A stretch of 64,000 nucleotides of DNA from the NCBI RefSeq assembly GCF_000701505.1, contig NZ_JNJB01000012.1:1-64000 (forward strand), read 5' to 3'. The position numbers and the translations under genes are program-made. Positions 15,731 through 24,480 of this stretch are shown here, one piece after another. Within the stretch, counting starts at the first letter, position 1. Each line of letters starts with the position of its first letter. The stretch comes from Dyadobacter crusticola DSM 16708 (GTDB lineage: Bacteria; Bacteroidota; Bacteroidia; Cytophagales; Spirosomataceae). The notes beneath the pieces are model-generated. The model worked only from the letters and a program-made list of their open reading frames with translations, ran no database searches and was not told where the DNA came from.

Positions 15731-16999
15731 TCAAAACCCCATCGAAAACCCTTTCTGCTTCTTCCTTTTCTGCTTCTTCAACTGGTTCGGCACATACTCA
15801 CCATCCTTGACGGGAGACAACAAAGATTCAAGAGACTTATCATTCTCTAACGAAGTAATACTTCCGCCATGGTAAGCATTCCCCACACCAGTAGCATAGC
15901 CCAAATCCTTCACAATCCTTTCAGATTTTTGCTGATGAAAAGAAAAATCTGTGTCTGGGCACCACTCGGTAATCCCCTTCGCGCTGTATTCTTTGCCTAG
16001 TGCGCTTCCGTTAAAGACGGCTTTAGTTCGATGATCTATGAAAGTAACACCGTATAGAGCACCCTCTTCGCCTCGCCGGAGCACTATATCAATAGAGTCC
16101 CGAGAAAGGTTCTTGGCTAGAACGGGCAGAGTCGGATTCTTCAAGCCATAGCGCACCATGCTAATGCCGTTTTTAATTCGCAAAAAACCACTTTGGCGAG
16201 CCGTTTCGTTTTCAAGAAAAAGCCTCTGAAGGTGTTTTTGCGTAGGTTTAAAATGAAAGTCGCTAGCTTTGATCGGCACGCCAACTTTATTGCCATTCTT
16301 ATCAAGCACCCGATACAGAATTCCATTATTCTTTCTGATCCTGGAATCCTGAGATCCGATGTCTGCGGCTACATTATATTGGTTTAGCACTGCATTCAAT
16401 TCGCCAATTGTTGTGAATTTGTAATCTTTCAAAATCTTTTCGAGCACATTGGCAATGGCCTTCTTGGTTTCTGATTTTCCATACTCTGCTTTGAGGCTGA
16501 CCGGCTTCAAATTAAACTCCTGCGCTTTTCGATCTTGTGCCTTCACCAAACCAAAATCTATCTCAATCTCTTTCCTGGTTTTCTCCGATTGATTTTTGCC
16601 CAGGTTGTGCAGCGAGATCCGGCTACCATCTGCTTTGATGTTGGTTGTCACTAGATGGACGTGAGGGTGACCGGCATCCCGATGTTCGTATACGAGCGCG
16701 GGTTGTTTCTCAAATCCGATACCCTGTAAGTAGGCTTTTGAAATCTCCGCGAGCTGCTCTTTGCTCAGCTTTTCCGACGGATCAAAGTTCAAGGAAATGT
16801 GAACCGTATTGACCTTGGTCCTTTTGTTTAAAGCCAGTTGCCACTGAATCCGGTTCAGCTTTTGATCAAAGCTCAGCGCATCCGCATCCTTTGGATAGTT
16901 GATAGCTGAAATGCATTCCGCATGTCCCTGTTCCAGTTTGTTCTCATTGTATTGCAGCACAGCCCGAAGCCGACTGCTGGTGTGGATCACTGCAACCAT
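15731..16999 (-). CDS. mobB: relaxase/mobilization nuclease (MobB type)
   Basis: A 422-residue relaxase. The N-terminal domain shows the metal-binding histidine motif HRDAGHPHVHLVTTN and the following SRISLHNLGK typical of MobP/VirD2-like relaxases of Bacteroidota mobilizable elements. A catalytic Tyr is expected near the N-terminus (Tyr17, in LQYNEN, is a candidate). It nicks one strand at oriT and pilots it into a recipient through a helper secretion system. The C-terminal half is basic. Its start overlaps the mobC stop by 13 bases. Confidence 0.88.
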   Translation of the reverse strand: MVAVIHTSSRLRAVLQYNENKLEQGHAECISAINYPKDADALSFDQKLNRIQWQLALNKRTKVNTVHISLNFDPSEKLSKEQLAEISKAYLQGIGFEKQPALVYEHRDAGHPHVHLVTTNIKADGSRISLHNLGKNQSEKTRKEIEIDFGLVKAQDRKAQEFNLKPVSLKAEYGKSETKKAIANVLEKILKDYKFTTIGELNAVLNQYNVAADIGSQDSRIRKNNGILYRVLDKNGNKVGVPIKASDFHFKPTQKHLQRLFLENETARQSGFLRIKNGISMVRYGLKNPTLPVLAKNLSRDSIDIVLRRGEEGALYGVTFIDHRTKAVFNGSALGKEYSAKGITEWCPDTDFSFHQQKSERIVKDLGYATGVGNAYHGGSITSLENDKSLESLLSPVKDGEYVPNQLKKQKRKKQKGFSMGF

Positions 17000-17376
17000 T
17001 GGTCTGCCAGTTTATCGGTTTGCGATTTGATTTTGTCCAGAACTGAAAACAGGAATGTTTTTTCAGCTTCGTAGCTAGATATCCAAGTTCTAAATTCAGA
17101 AATCTGGTTGACAGCATTGAGGCGTCTTGTCGCTTGGTTGAAGTTGTTGCCAAGCCGGTTGAGCTCTTCGCGCAGCTCCGACAATTCACCAATCATCTGA
17201 TCTTGCGAACCGTTCCTTTCGATCACAGTAACCGGCCTGTTGAAGATCAAGAGCCTTAAAAATTCACTTAATTTTCGACATGTGGTGCGACCACGTTTGG
17301 CTTCCAATGCGGCGTATTCTTTGGGTGTTAACCGGAAGATTACTTGCCTTGTCTTGTTCGATTTTTCTTCTTTCAT
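16987..17376 (-). CDS. mobC: mobilization accessory protein MobC
   Basis: From ATG 17376 (MKEEKSNKTRQVIFRL), which has AGGA about nine bases upstream, the product is 129 residues; the frame extends to 17466 with another ATG at 17403. It has a ribbon-helix-helix N-terminus (RLTPKEYAALEAKRG), SEFLRLLIF and the family signature ELNRLGNNFNQATRRLN. MobC proteins bind oriT and load the relaxase. The upstream region at 17445-17498 holds inverted repeats that fit an oriT. Confidence 0.85.
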   Translation of the reverse strand: MKEEKSNKTRQVIFRLTPKEYAALEAKRGRTTCRKLSEFLRLLIFNRPVTVIERNGSQDQMIGELSELREELNRLGNNFNQATRRLNAVNQISEFRTWISSYEAEKTFLFSVLDKIKSQTDKLADQWLQ

Positions 17377-17444
17377 CACGATCCTATCTACACTTTCAAA
17401 CATTAAAAAATCCTTTACAAACCTGGACCGACTTTGGAGGGGAA

Positions 17445-17498
17445 GGCCAGATCGGGTGCGCAGCAACCGGCGATTGTATTACAATCGTACATCTGGCC
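17445..17498. other. candidate oriT / MobC operator
   Basis: Nested inverted repeats just upstream of mobC: ggccagat (17445-17452) with atctggcc (17491-17498), enclosing cgattgt (17471-17477) and acaatcg (17481-17487). ggccaga is followed by gcgc-containing sequence on both sides, giving a short direct repeat as well. Inverted repeats upstream of mobC/mobB are the usual place for oriT. The nick site cannot be read from this alone. Confidence 0.5.
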
Positions 17499-17612
17499 AG
17501 ACGCGCAAAGCAGGCGGCTCATTTCGATTTCGAGTTTCCGAAGCTAGTTTATAGAAGTGAGATTTTCCCATGCTGAGTAAATTTGACTTAGGGTAGAAGC
17601 TTTGAAAGCGGC

Positions 17613-17681
17613 AGTCTGGCTGTCTGAAAAAAGTCAAATTTGGTCGAAAACAGTCGAGAATGGTCGAGTTTGGTCTAAGGG
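17613..17681. repeat. 10-bp phased GTC repeats
   Basis: Five consecutive 10-bp units begin agtcaaattt (17632), ggtcgaaaac, agtcgagaat, ggtcgagttt and ggtctaaggg (to 17681), with two looser units just before (agtct at 17613, tgtct at 17621). One unit per helical turn suggests side-by-side protein binding, as in iterons of replication or transfer origins. Confidence 0.5.
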
Positions 17682-18025
17682 ATAGCTTCCCGAAGACGCT
17701 GATGCCCATAGCTAAACAACTCCCCTACCTAGGACGGGTGTGTTTTCGATCAAACGGTGGGGTTTAACTGTACTCTCTCTGCCTGCCGGGGTGATTAACT
17801 TAAGGCAAAAAAACGGTGATAAATGAGTTCATTTCAGTTGTACATTAAATCAAATTACCGTATTTAGTTGGCTTAGGGTTAAAGTGTAATTTGAAATGAT
17901 TTTTAGCTAGACAAGCGTTTCGAAAAATGAGCAGAACTAAGACCTGCAATTTGATGCTCTAAAAAGGCAGGTTACGAGAAGATTTTTCATGAGAAGATAT
18001 CGGGTGCATCTAAGTAGCCGCCGGA
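17682..18025. other. non-coding stretch
   Basis: No gene recognised. AT-rich with scattered short frames only. It separates the mobilization region from a resolvase relic. Confidence 0.4.
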
Positions 18026-18247
18026 GTATACGAAGACGGTTTAGAGTTAAGAAGAGGAGCCGTAATTATCGTATGGCGAATAGATCGCCTGGGCCGAGCA
18101 ACTTTTGCACTAATCAAACTCATGGTTGAGTGGAATGCGATGGGGGTAGATTTTCTGAGTATATTGAGGGAACTGATACGTCCACCCAGATGGGCAGTTT
18201 ATCGTACATACCTTTTAAGTGGCACCCGTACAAAAAAATCCGCTTAG
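18026..18247 (+). pseudogene. serine recombinase (resolvase) relic
   Basis: An open frame without start codon encodes ...GAVIIVWRIDRLGRATFALIKL, then MVEWNAMGVDFLSI, to TAG at 18245. This is the middle of a resolvase/invertase catalytic domain (family pattern DxLVVWKLDRLGRSxxxLI...L...GVxFxSL). The catalytic Ser region, dimer helix and DNA-binding domain are missing. It is probably left over from a transposon or plasmid resolution system. Confidence 0.65.
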
Positions 18248-18275
18248 AAAATGTCCAATACCTGGCTGGATACCC

Positions 18276-18304
18276 GAAAATCGGCTCAGTGTCATCCGAT
18301 TTTC
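18276..18304 (-). terminator. terminator of the peptide-export operon
   Basis: gaaaatcgg (18276-18284) and ccgattttc (18296-18304) form a perfect 9-bp stem with an 11-base loop, 13 bases after the stop of the HlyD gene in its reading direction. The T-run falls within the stem, so efficiency is uncertain. Confidence 0.5.
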
Positions 18305-18317
18305 AGTAGCATTTGTG

Positions 18318-19622
18318 CTATCTGCCTATGTAAAGTACAGATATAATTCTTTCTGACATTCTTTTGTCGCTTGTGACAATCTCGGCCGAGCCCTTCATAC
18401 CATTACGATACAAAAGATCTTGGTTGTAAGATGTTTTTAGTTGATATGGTAAGGAGACATAGCCCCAATATAGGCTATCGGCACGCGGAACCAGGGAAAT
18501 TTTGCTGAGATGCCCCTCAAGGACTCCGTATTCTCTGTATGGGTAACCATCCAATTTAACTATGACACGTTGGCCTTCGCGAATTTTTCCAAGGTTGTTT
18601 TGAGGAATGCGAACTAATCCCTGGACGGTTTCAGTTTTTGGCTCCACTGTTAAAAATTCCTGGCCAGTAACCAAAAATTGTCCCTCTGACCAGGGGGCAG
18701 AAAATGACACTTTCCCAGCGACCGGCGTTGTCAGTACAAATTTCTGCTTCCAATCATAAATACTGCTTTCCAGAGACTGAAGTATTTGTGAAAAGTCATT
18801 TTTTTGCTGGAATACAGCATTATCCAGTTCCATAATTTCTTTTCGCTTGGCAGTTTGAGATGATTGGTTTTGGATCATTGCAGACGCCAGGTTTTTGAGA
18901 GGAATTTGCTTTGCCAATGCTTTCGCTTCCTCTCTTTTATATTCCAGTATAGGAATTACCTTTTTTTTATACAACGTTTCCTGAATTCCGAACTCCTGCT
19001 CCGCAAGCTCATATTCTCGCTGCTGGAGACTGACTTGTTCGGAAAGGTTTTTTTCCAGGTAACCCAGATCTTCGAGTTCCTCTAGTAATAATACCCTTTT
19101 CTGTTGGTAAAACCCGTTTTCTAGAAAGGTCCCCAACTCGTTCAACTTTTGACTAAAAATCTGAAAATCCCTCTGGACTTCGCCCAACATGGTATACTCC
19201 GCACCATTCCAGTTTTTCACTACTTCCCAACGTCCTTTTGAAATTGAGCGATTAAATTCGTGAACGGCCTTACCCAGTTTTAAAACTTGAATAGGATCAG
19301 CCGTTGTCTCACAGTAAGCCAAAAGTTGTCCCGCCCTCACCTCGTCGCCGTCAACAACTAGCAACTTTTTAAGTTTTCCGTCGCTCCTAACAATTACACC
19401 GCGGGGTGGATCGCTAGCTGTGAGTGAAAATGGGGCAGTAACAATATCTGGATATTTGATAATCCAACAAGCGGAAATCAATATCACAAAGAATAAGAAG
19501 AACAAGGTAATTCCCCAACGTACTAGCCAGTTAGGTGGACTACTGATAATCTCATACACCTCATCACTCCTGATTTCGGAAAAAAAACCCGGTAAGTCTT
19601 TATGATACTCAGTTTTGTGCAT
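18318..19622 (-). CDS. HlyD-family membrane fusion protein
   Basis: From ATG 19622 (MHKTEYHKDLPGFF) the product has 434 residues; the frame extends to 19652. It has one transmembrane helix near residues 37-60 (WGITLFFLFFVILISACWII), a short lipoyl-like half (IVRSDGKLKKLLVVDGDEV), a long coiled-coil region (about 110-290) and a second barrel part (TPVAGKVSF, then VRIPQNNLGKIREGQRV). It should link the inner-membrane exporter at 19675 to an outer-membrane channel for peptide secretion; no TolC-like gene is in the cluster. It lies 52 bases after the ABC gene. Confidence 0.85.
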   Translation of the reverse strand: MHKTEYHKDLPGFFSEIRSDEVYEIISSPPNWLVRWGITLFFLFFVILISACWIIKYPDIVTAPFSLTASDPPRGVIVRSDGKLKKLLVVDGDEVRAGQLLAYCETTADPIQVLKLGKAVHEFNRSISKGRWEVVKNWNGAEYTMLGEVQRDFQIFSQKLNELGTFLENGFYQQKRVLLLEELEDLGYLEKNLSEQVSLQQREYELAEQEFGIQETLYKKKVIPILEYKREEAKALAKQIPLKNLASAMIQNQSSQTAKRKEIMELDNAVFQQKNDFSQILQSLESSIYDWKQKFVLTTPVAGKVSFSAPWSEGQFLVTGQEFLTVEPKTETVQGLVRIPQNNLGKIREGQRVIVKLDGYPYREYGVLEGHLSKISLVPRADSLYWGYVSLPYQLKTSYNQDLLYRNGMKGSAEIVTSDKRMSERIISVLYIGR

Positions 19623-19674
19623 TGTAATCCTCTTTGAAATGTGTCCGTACACTCAAATTCCATTCACAGTATTG

Positions 19675-22083
19675 CTATCCCTCTGCCAGTTCCAACTGAT
19701 TGCTTACCAGCTCGAAATATTTGCCTTGTAATGCTACCAGATCTCTATGTGTTCCGACCTCTACGACCTCTCCCTTGTCGAGCACCACAATCTGGTCTGC
19801 ATGCTTAACCGTACTCAGCCTGTGCGCTACCACAACGACAGTTTTTCCCACAAAAAATTCCTTGAGATTTTGCATAATGATCGCTTCGTTGTTGGCGTCT
19901 AATGCATTGGTTGCCTCATCAAAAAGCAATAGCTGCGGATCTTTGTAAACGGCCCTGGCTATCAAGATGCGTTGTTTTTGTCCTTGGCTGATCCCATTTC
20001 CCTCTGCCCCTATGCGCGTGTGATACCCTAACGGAAGCGATTCGACGTAAGTGTGGATATTGGCAGTGCGGGCTGCATGAAACAACTTTTCCTGTTGAAT
20101 AACTTCTTCGTGAACAGCGATATTCCGCGCAATTGTATCTGAAAATATGAACCCGTCCTGCATTACAACACCGCACTGCGAGCGCCATGCCTTATGCGAA
20201 ATGGATTTTATACTCATATTTCTCTCACTGGTAAGTGGAAACGGACAATCACCTGAGTCAAACGTTTGTTTGTTACTCAGTAAAATTTTACCATGCACAG
20301 GCTCATAAAACCGAAGCAAAAGCTTGAGTAACGTAGTTTTCCCACTTCCACTCGTGCCGACAATGGCAGTTGTTTTACCAGACCATATGTCGAGTGTGAT
20401 ATTTTTTAGCACAGGCTCATTTCCTGCCCCTGGGTACGCATAGCTCAACTTTTCAACAGAAATATGCCGTTTGTGGTCCCATGTCGAGCGCGTTTGAATA
20501 TTTTCGGGCTCCTCGTCATCCAATGCATGTATTTCATTTAGTCTTTCTACGCTCATCTGCGCATCTTGCCACGCCTGCAAGAAGCTGATCAGCTGCTCTA
20601 TCGGTGCGTTAAACTGTCCCAGAATATATTGGATGGACACCATTCCGCCCAGTGTGAGTTCTCCATCAAGAACAGCCTTGGCAGCAAGGAACGTTATGAA
20701 TACATTTTTACCATTGTTGATAAGTACAGTCCCCGCCTGCTGGATTTGTGACAGCGACAAATTCCTGATGTTCCACTTGAAAAGTTGCACCTGAATCCGT
20801 TCCCACTCCCAGCGCTTCAATGTTTCCGCCCCCGCAAGCTTGATATCCTGCATGCCCTGTATCAGTTGCACTATTTTGCTCTGATTTTTCGATGATATCT
20901 CGAATCGTTTCGTATCCAACTTTCTCCGTATTCTTAGAAACAATATCACCCACAACGCGTAAAGTATCGAAGTGCAAATCGCCAGAATAAAAATGGTAAT
21001 GTTATACCAAGCCAGAATGACTCCAAAAATGGCCAGATTAAAAAGAGAGAAAAACGTCCCTAATGTTTGTCCCGTCAAGAAAGACTCGATGCGGTGGTGA
21101 TCGCCTATTCTTTGCATGATGTCGCCAAACTGCTTCGCGTCAAAGAACGCCACTGGCAAGCGCATTAGCTTCGAAAGAAACTCAGCCAAAATTGTCAGAT
21201 TAAGTCTAACACTGATGTGAAGGAGTATCCAGCTTCTGAGAAAATCAACTGCTGACATACTGAACATTAACACGAGCTGAGCGATGAGAATAATGTAAAT
21301 AAAGGGAAGGTTCCGTGTGCCGATCCCCACATCAATCACCGATTGAGTGAGGAATGGCAACAAAACAGACAAACCTGTCCCGATCGCCATCCCCAGCGCC
21401 AACTGAAACACAAGCCTCTTATAGCGCCACAAGTAGCTGATCAATTCCTGTAACTGCAGTCCCCGCCCTTTTTCCTCCTCTTCTTGATAGAATCGTGGAG
21501 TAGGTTCCAACAACAAAACAACGCCCTCTTTATCTGTGGATCCTCTCGTGCTGAGCCACTTAAGCTCAAACTCCTCCTGCGAATATGACACCATTCCGGA
21601 AGCAGGATCTGCAACGGTAAAAACGGCCTTTTTAGAAATCCTGCTTTCCGTTTCGTTGTTCGTAAATCTCTGTTCGTGCATCCCAAAAGTACCAAACCCC
21701 TCCGATGCAAACTCATTCAAATCTCTGGGTACATTTCTCCCGCCCCGAATCGCATCTAACATACCTTTCCCTAGCACAGCCTGACGCTTTTTGACACCAG
21801 TTAGCACTACAAAGTGATTTTGGCCCCAATGCAGGATACACGGGAGTGGTGCTTCTTTAATCAATCTGCCGATACTGATCTTTACGCCCAGCGTTTTGAA
21901 CCCCAAACTTTCCGCAGCTTCGGCTATCCCAAGCATAGACACGCCGTCTCTGCTGATATTTGCCTTTTCCCTCAATGTTTGGGCTGTGTAATGCATGCCA
22001 TAATATTTGGCTACCATACGAAGACAGGTGGGGCCACAATCCATTTGATCCAACTGGCGGTAACAACTAAATTTCCCGTTCAT
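19675..22083 (-). CDS. peptidase-containing ABC exporter (C39, SunT/LagD type)
   Basis: An 802-residue exporter from ATG 22083, one base after the preceding stop; the frame extends to 22125. Domain order is: C39 peptidase (about 1-150; catalytic Cys16 in MDCGPTCL, His90 in WGQNHF), six-helix ABC transmembrane domain (about 210-490) and ATPase (Walker A GTSGSGKTT, signature ISQGQKQR, Walker B LLLFDEATNALD). C39 exporters cut double-glycine leaders while exporting the core peptide. The probable substrate is the precursor at 24481-24714, whose leader ends in GG. Confidence 0.92.
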   Translation of the reverse strand: MNGKFSCYRQLDQMDCGPTCLRMVAKYYGMHYTAQTLREKANISRDGVSMLGIAEAAESLGFKTLGVKISIGRLIKEAPLPCILHWGQNHFVVLTGVKKRQAVLGKGMLDAIRGGRNVPRDLNEFASEGFGTFGMHEQRFTNNETESRISKKAVFTVADPASGMVSYSQEEFELKWLSTRGSTDKEGVVLLLEPTPRFYQEEEEKGRGLQLQELISYLWRYKRLVFQLALGMAIGTGLSVLLPFLTQSVIDVGIGTRNLPFIYIILIAQLVLMFSMSAVDFLRSWILLHISVRLNLTILAEFLSKLMRLPVAFFDAKQFGDIMQRIGDHHRIESFLTGQTLGTFFSLFNLAIFGVILAWYNITIFILAICTSILYALWVILFLRIRRKLDTKRFEISSKNQSKIVQLIQGMQDIKLAGAETLKRWEWERIQVQLFKWNIRNLSLSQIQQAGTVLINNGKNVFITFLAAKAVLDGELTLGGMVSIQYILGQFNAPIEQLISFLQAWQDAQMSVERLNEIHALDDEEPENIQTRSTWDHKRHISVEKLSYAYPGAGNEPVLKNITLDIWSGKTTAIVGTSGSGKTTLLKLLLRFYEPVHGKILLSNKQTFDSGDCPFPLTSERNMSIKSISHKAWRSQCGVVMQDGFIFSDTIARNIAVHEEVIQQEKLFHAARTANIHTYVESLPLGYHTRIGAEGNGISQGQKQRILIARAVYKDPQLLLFDEATNALDANNEAIIMQNLKEFFVGKTVVVVAHRLSTVKHADQIVVLDKGEVVEVGTHRDLVALQGKYFELVSNQLELAEG

Positions 22084-22084
22084 G

Positions 22085-23008
22085 CTAGCGGATATCGAGT
22101 AGTATATTTGCTTTAGCCCAGGCACCTAAGGTTACCGAGTAGAAGTAATTGTTAAGTTCCGTTTTATCATAAAGTCGCCTTCGCAGATTTGCACGCAGCA
22201 ATCTGTTAAATAATATTTCGCATGCGGCCAGCTCATCTTTTACAATACCTGTACCGTTCATTAATCGGACGTACAAATCTTCTTCGTAGTCAGTTAATAC
22301 TGCATTAAATAGCTTTAACTGATTAAGTCTGATCCGGTCAGCATATTTTAGTTGCTCTGCAGCCTTTGTGAAAGATATCTGTTTATCGTGCACACGATAT
22401 CTGATCAGATAGTCTGGCATATTGATTACTCTGAATGACCTGGAACATTTTACCACAAAATCATAATCGGCAGCATATACATATCTTTCATTGTAAGCGA
22501 TTCTATATTTTCTGAGCAGAAATCTTCGAACGAACATGCTGGGATGAATAACCATATTGTCACCTAATAATCCCACCTTCAAAGAGGCATAACTATTAAC
22601 CCGATCGATTTTACCGGTGCCAATCCCCACTTCATCAACCAAAGTCCCGCAAGTGCCAGCCAAACCTATTTCGGGATGATTTTCCATAAATTCCCATTGT
22701 TTGCGTAGCCGATCCGGCTCAGAAATATCATCCGCATCCATAACACATATATATTTCCCTTTTGCCATTGCAGTACCGAAATTCCGGCACGGGTAATTTC
22801 CCGTGTGACTCGTACGCTGATATAGCTTGATCCGTCGGTCGGATATACCCATTACCTCTGAAATAGTATTGTCGGAAGAACCATCATCAACAATGATCAA
22901 TTCAAAATCAGAAAACGTCTGTCCCAAAATACTTACAACTGACTCCCGTATAAAATTGGAGCTGTTAAAGCAAGGCATAATTACGGATACAGAACAATCA
23001 AATTGCAT
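22085..23008 (-). CDS. GT2-family glycosyltransferase
   Basis: A 307-residue GT-A fold glycosyltransferase: SVIMPCFNSSNFIRESV, IIVDDGSSDNT and the metal-binding DADD in ICVMDADDISEPDR, all in the first 115 residues. It has no transmembrane segment, so it acts in the cytoplasm. It overlaps the GT25 gene by 11 bases and abuts the C39 exporter. In sublancin-type clusters a GT2 enzyme (SunS) glycosylates a Cys of the precursor; the same role is suggested here by context only. A polysaccharide role is the alternative, but no other sugar genes are nearby. Confidence 0.82.
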   Translation of the reverse strand: MQFDCSVSVIMPCFNSSNFIRESVVSILGQTFSDFELIIVDDGSSDNTISEVMGISDRRIKLYQRTSHTGNYPCRNFGTAMAKGKYICVMDADDISEPDRLRKQWEFMENHPEIGLAGTCGTLVDEVGIGTGKIDRVNSYASLKVGLLGDNMVIHPSMFVRRFLLRKYRIAYNERYVYAADYDFVVKCSRSFRVINMPDYLIRYRVHDKQISFTKAAEQLKYADRIRLNQLKLFNAVLTDYEEDLYVRLMNGTGIVKDELAACEILFNRLLRANLRRRLYDKTELNNYFYSVTLGAWAKANILLDIR

Positions 23009-24335
23009 AGTGCATCAAAGCATATTTATCATATGCCTTTTTTATCTTTTGAAGTCGGTTGTGGGAATCCAGATACATACTGTTAAGCAATCCAGCATAT
23101 ATATTCTGATCTTGTTCATCAATACAAAGGCCAAAATCGTGCTGTGTGCATAAAAATGGAAATGCCACCATCTTATTTGCGGATAGTTCCGATATAAACC
23201 GTTCCATCGATTGTTCCCAGCTGCAATCTCTATCAAGTATGCGTTGAAAACATTTGCGGAAAAAGACCACAAATGAAGAAGACCGGTAATCGTTTATCCA
23301 GAACCTTATGTCAGATACCGGAAGCGCGTAGTCAAAACCACCGCTTACGCCTCCAAATAATATATCACATCCTTGCGTATGCGCTTCCATAATGTGACAA
23401 AACAGCATGTCCCGTGAATAGGAATCCGTAAACTGTAAGTCACTGCGCCCGACCACAATGACGTCGTCTCCATCAGTTAGTCCATTCTGGAAAATATTCC
23501 GAAAACTTTCTAGGACCGATGCATTATCACTATCATACTTGCCATTATTCAGGTATCTCACTTCAAATTCTGATTTTCCAAAAAACTGTCGGCTAATGTG
23601 GTCGCAATGTCTATCATTCTTTGATATATTCAGAATATATACTGGAACGCTTATATTTTCGATATCCCCTTTTAATACTAAAGCCGGGCAATTCGAATAG
23701 TACTTTTGATTATCAAGCAAATATCTGGTAGTATCGGACGCATCACGAAACAACCCATCAACTCTCCGCAGGCTATTATTCAATACCGTAACATCGGAAT
23801 AGCCAAAATCCTTCTGTATTGAAATAAATGGATATATCATCAATATACGATCCGATAATTCTGTTAACTTGTAATCCAGCGAATCTATTTTGTGAAAGTC
23901 CGCATTTAATAATGTCGTGTAAAACGATTTATATACTATTATGAATTGAGTTCCGGTAAATCCATCCAGCCACACGAGTCTATCCGAAACTTTAAACAAG
24001 CTACTGACAGCGCTCGCCCCGCCAATCAAAACATCCGCACCAACCTGTCTTCCTTCGTTAATGCATTTATTTAGTACTTCGTAAGAATAGTGAACCGTAA
24101 ACTCATGATCATCCTCACAAATGATAACAAAATCGCTTTCATCGCTATATACCTCTTTTATTATATTGCAAACACTCATCCATAATCCTACTGCACCCAC
24201 TTTATCTTTACAAGCATTAAAAAAGACAGGCGAAAACTCAGTTCTTGCCTTGAATTGCCACTGGCTATGTGCTAACCTGTCGACCCTCTCTGAAAGATTG
24301 ATTATGTATACGGGGAAACAACCGATGTTATTCAT
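22998..24335 (-). CDS. tandem GT25-like glycosyltransferase
   Basis: A 445-residue protein made of two related halves. Each opens with the GT25 signature (FPVYIINLSERVDRL at about 7, VPVYILNISKNDRHC at about 229) and has an acidic centre (VIICEDDHEF in the first half, VIVVGRSDLQF at the same place in the second). The first half keeps the EDD motif while the second has lost it, so the second half may be a non-catalytic or binding module. GT25 enzymes transfer hexoses to LPS or to hydroxylated protein side chains. The location inside a peptide operon suggests a peptide substrate. Confidence 0.7.
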   Translation of the reverse strand: MNNIGCFPVYIINLSERVDRLAHSQWQFKARTEFSPVFFNACKDKVGAVGLWMSVCNIIKEVYSDESDFVIICEDDHEFTVHYSYEVLNKCINEGRQVGADVLIGGASAVSSLFKVSDRLVWLDGFTGTQFIIVYKSFYTTLLNADFHKIDSLDYKLTELSDRILMIYPFISIQKDFGYSDVTVLNNSLRRVDGLFRDASDTTRYLLDNQKYYSNCPALVLKGDIENISVPVYILNISKNDRHCDHISRQFFGKSEFEVRYLNNGKYDSDNASVLESFRNIFQNGLTDGDDVIVVGRSDLQFTDSYSRDMLFCHIMEAHTQGCDILFGGVSGGFDYALPVSDIRFWINDYRSSSFVVFFRKCFQRILDRDCSWEQSMERFISELSANKMVAFPFLCTQHDFGLCIDEQDQNIYAGLLNSMYLDSHNRLQKIKKAYDKYALMHYAI

Positions 24336-24413
24336 CTATAAAACTGATCTACAAAATTATCTTAGGAACCTGCCAACAGAAAAACGCTCATTTTAACAGA
24401 ATGTAATCCGCCT

Positions 24414-24457
24414 GTCCTTTTGAATTAATAGAGCCTCCCCTACTAATCCAAAAGGAC
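24414..24457 (-). promoter_or_regulatory. intercistronic stem-loop after the precursor gene
   Basis: gtccttttgaatta (24414-24427) and taatccaaaaggac (24444-24457) pair at 13 of 14 positions around a 16-base loop. It lies between the precursor stop and the GT25 start and lacks a T-run. In RiPP operons such a hairpin often acts as a partial terminator or 3' stabiliser that keeps precursor mRNA in excess over enzyme mRNA. Confidence 0.5.
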
Positions 24458-24480
24458 TCATTGAATCAATGATAGACTTA

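Noticed and set aside
17479-17709. 76-codon minus-strand frame across the phased repeats
   Set aside because: Its sequence is generated by the 10-bp repeats and inverted repeats; no protein signature.
17989-18130. arginine-rich plus-strand frame (MRRYRVHLSSRR...)
   Set aside because: It overlaps the resolvase relic in another frame, and the relic explains the sequence better.
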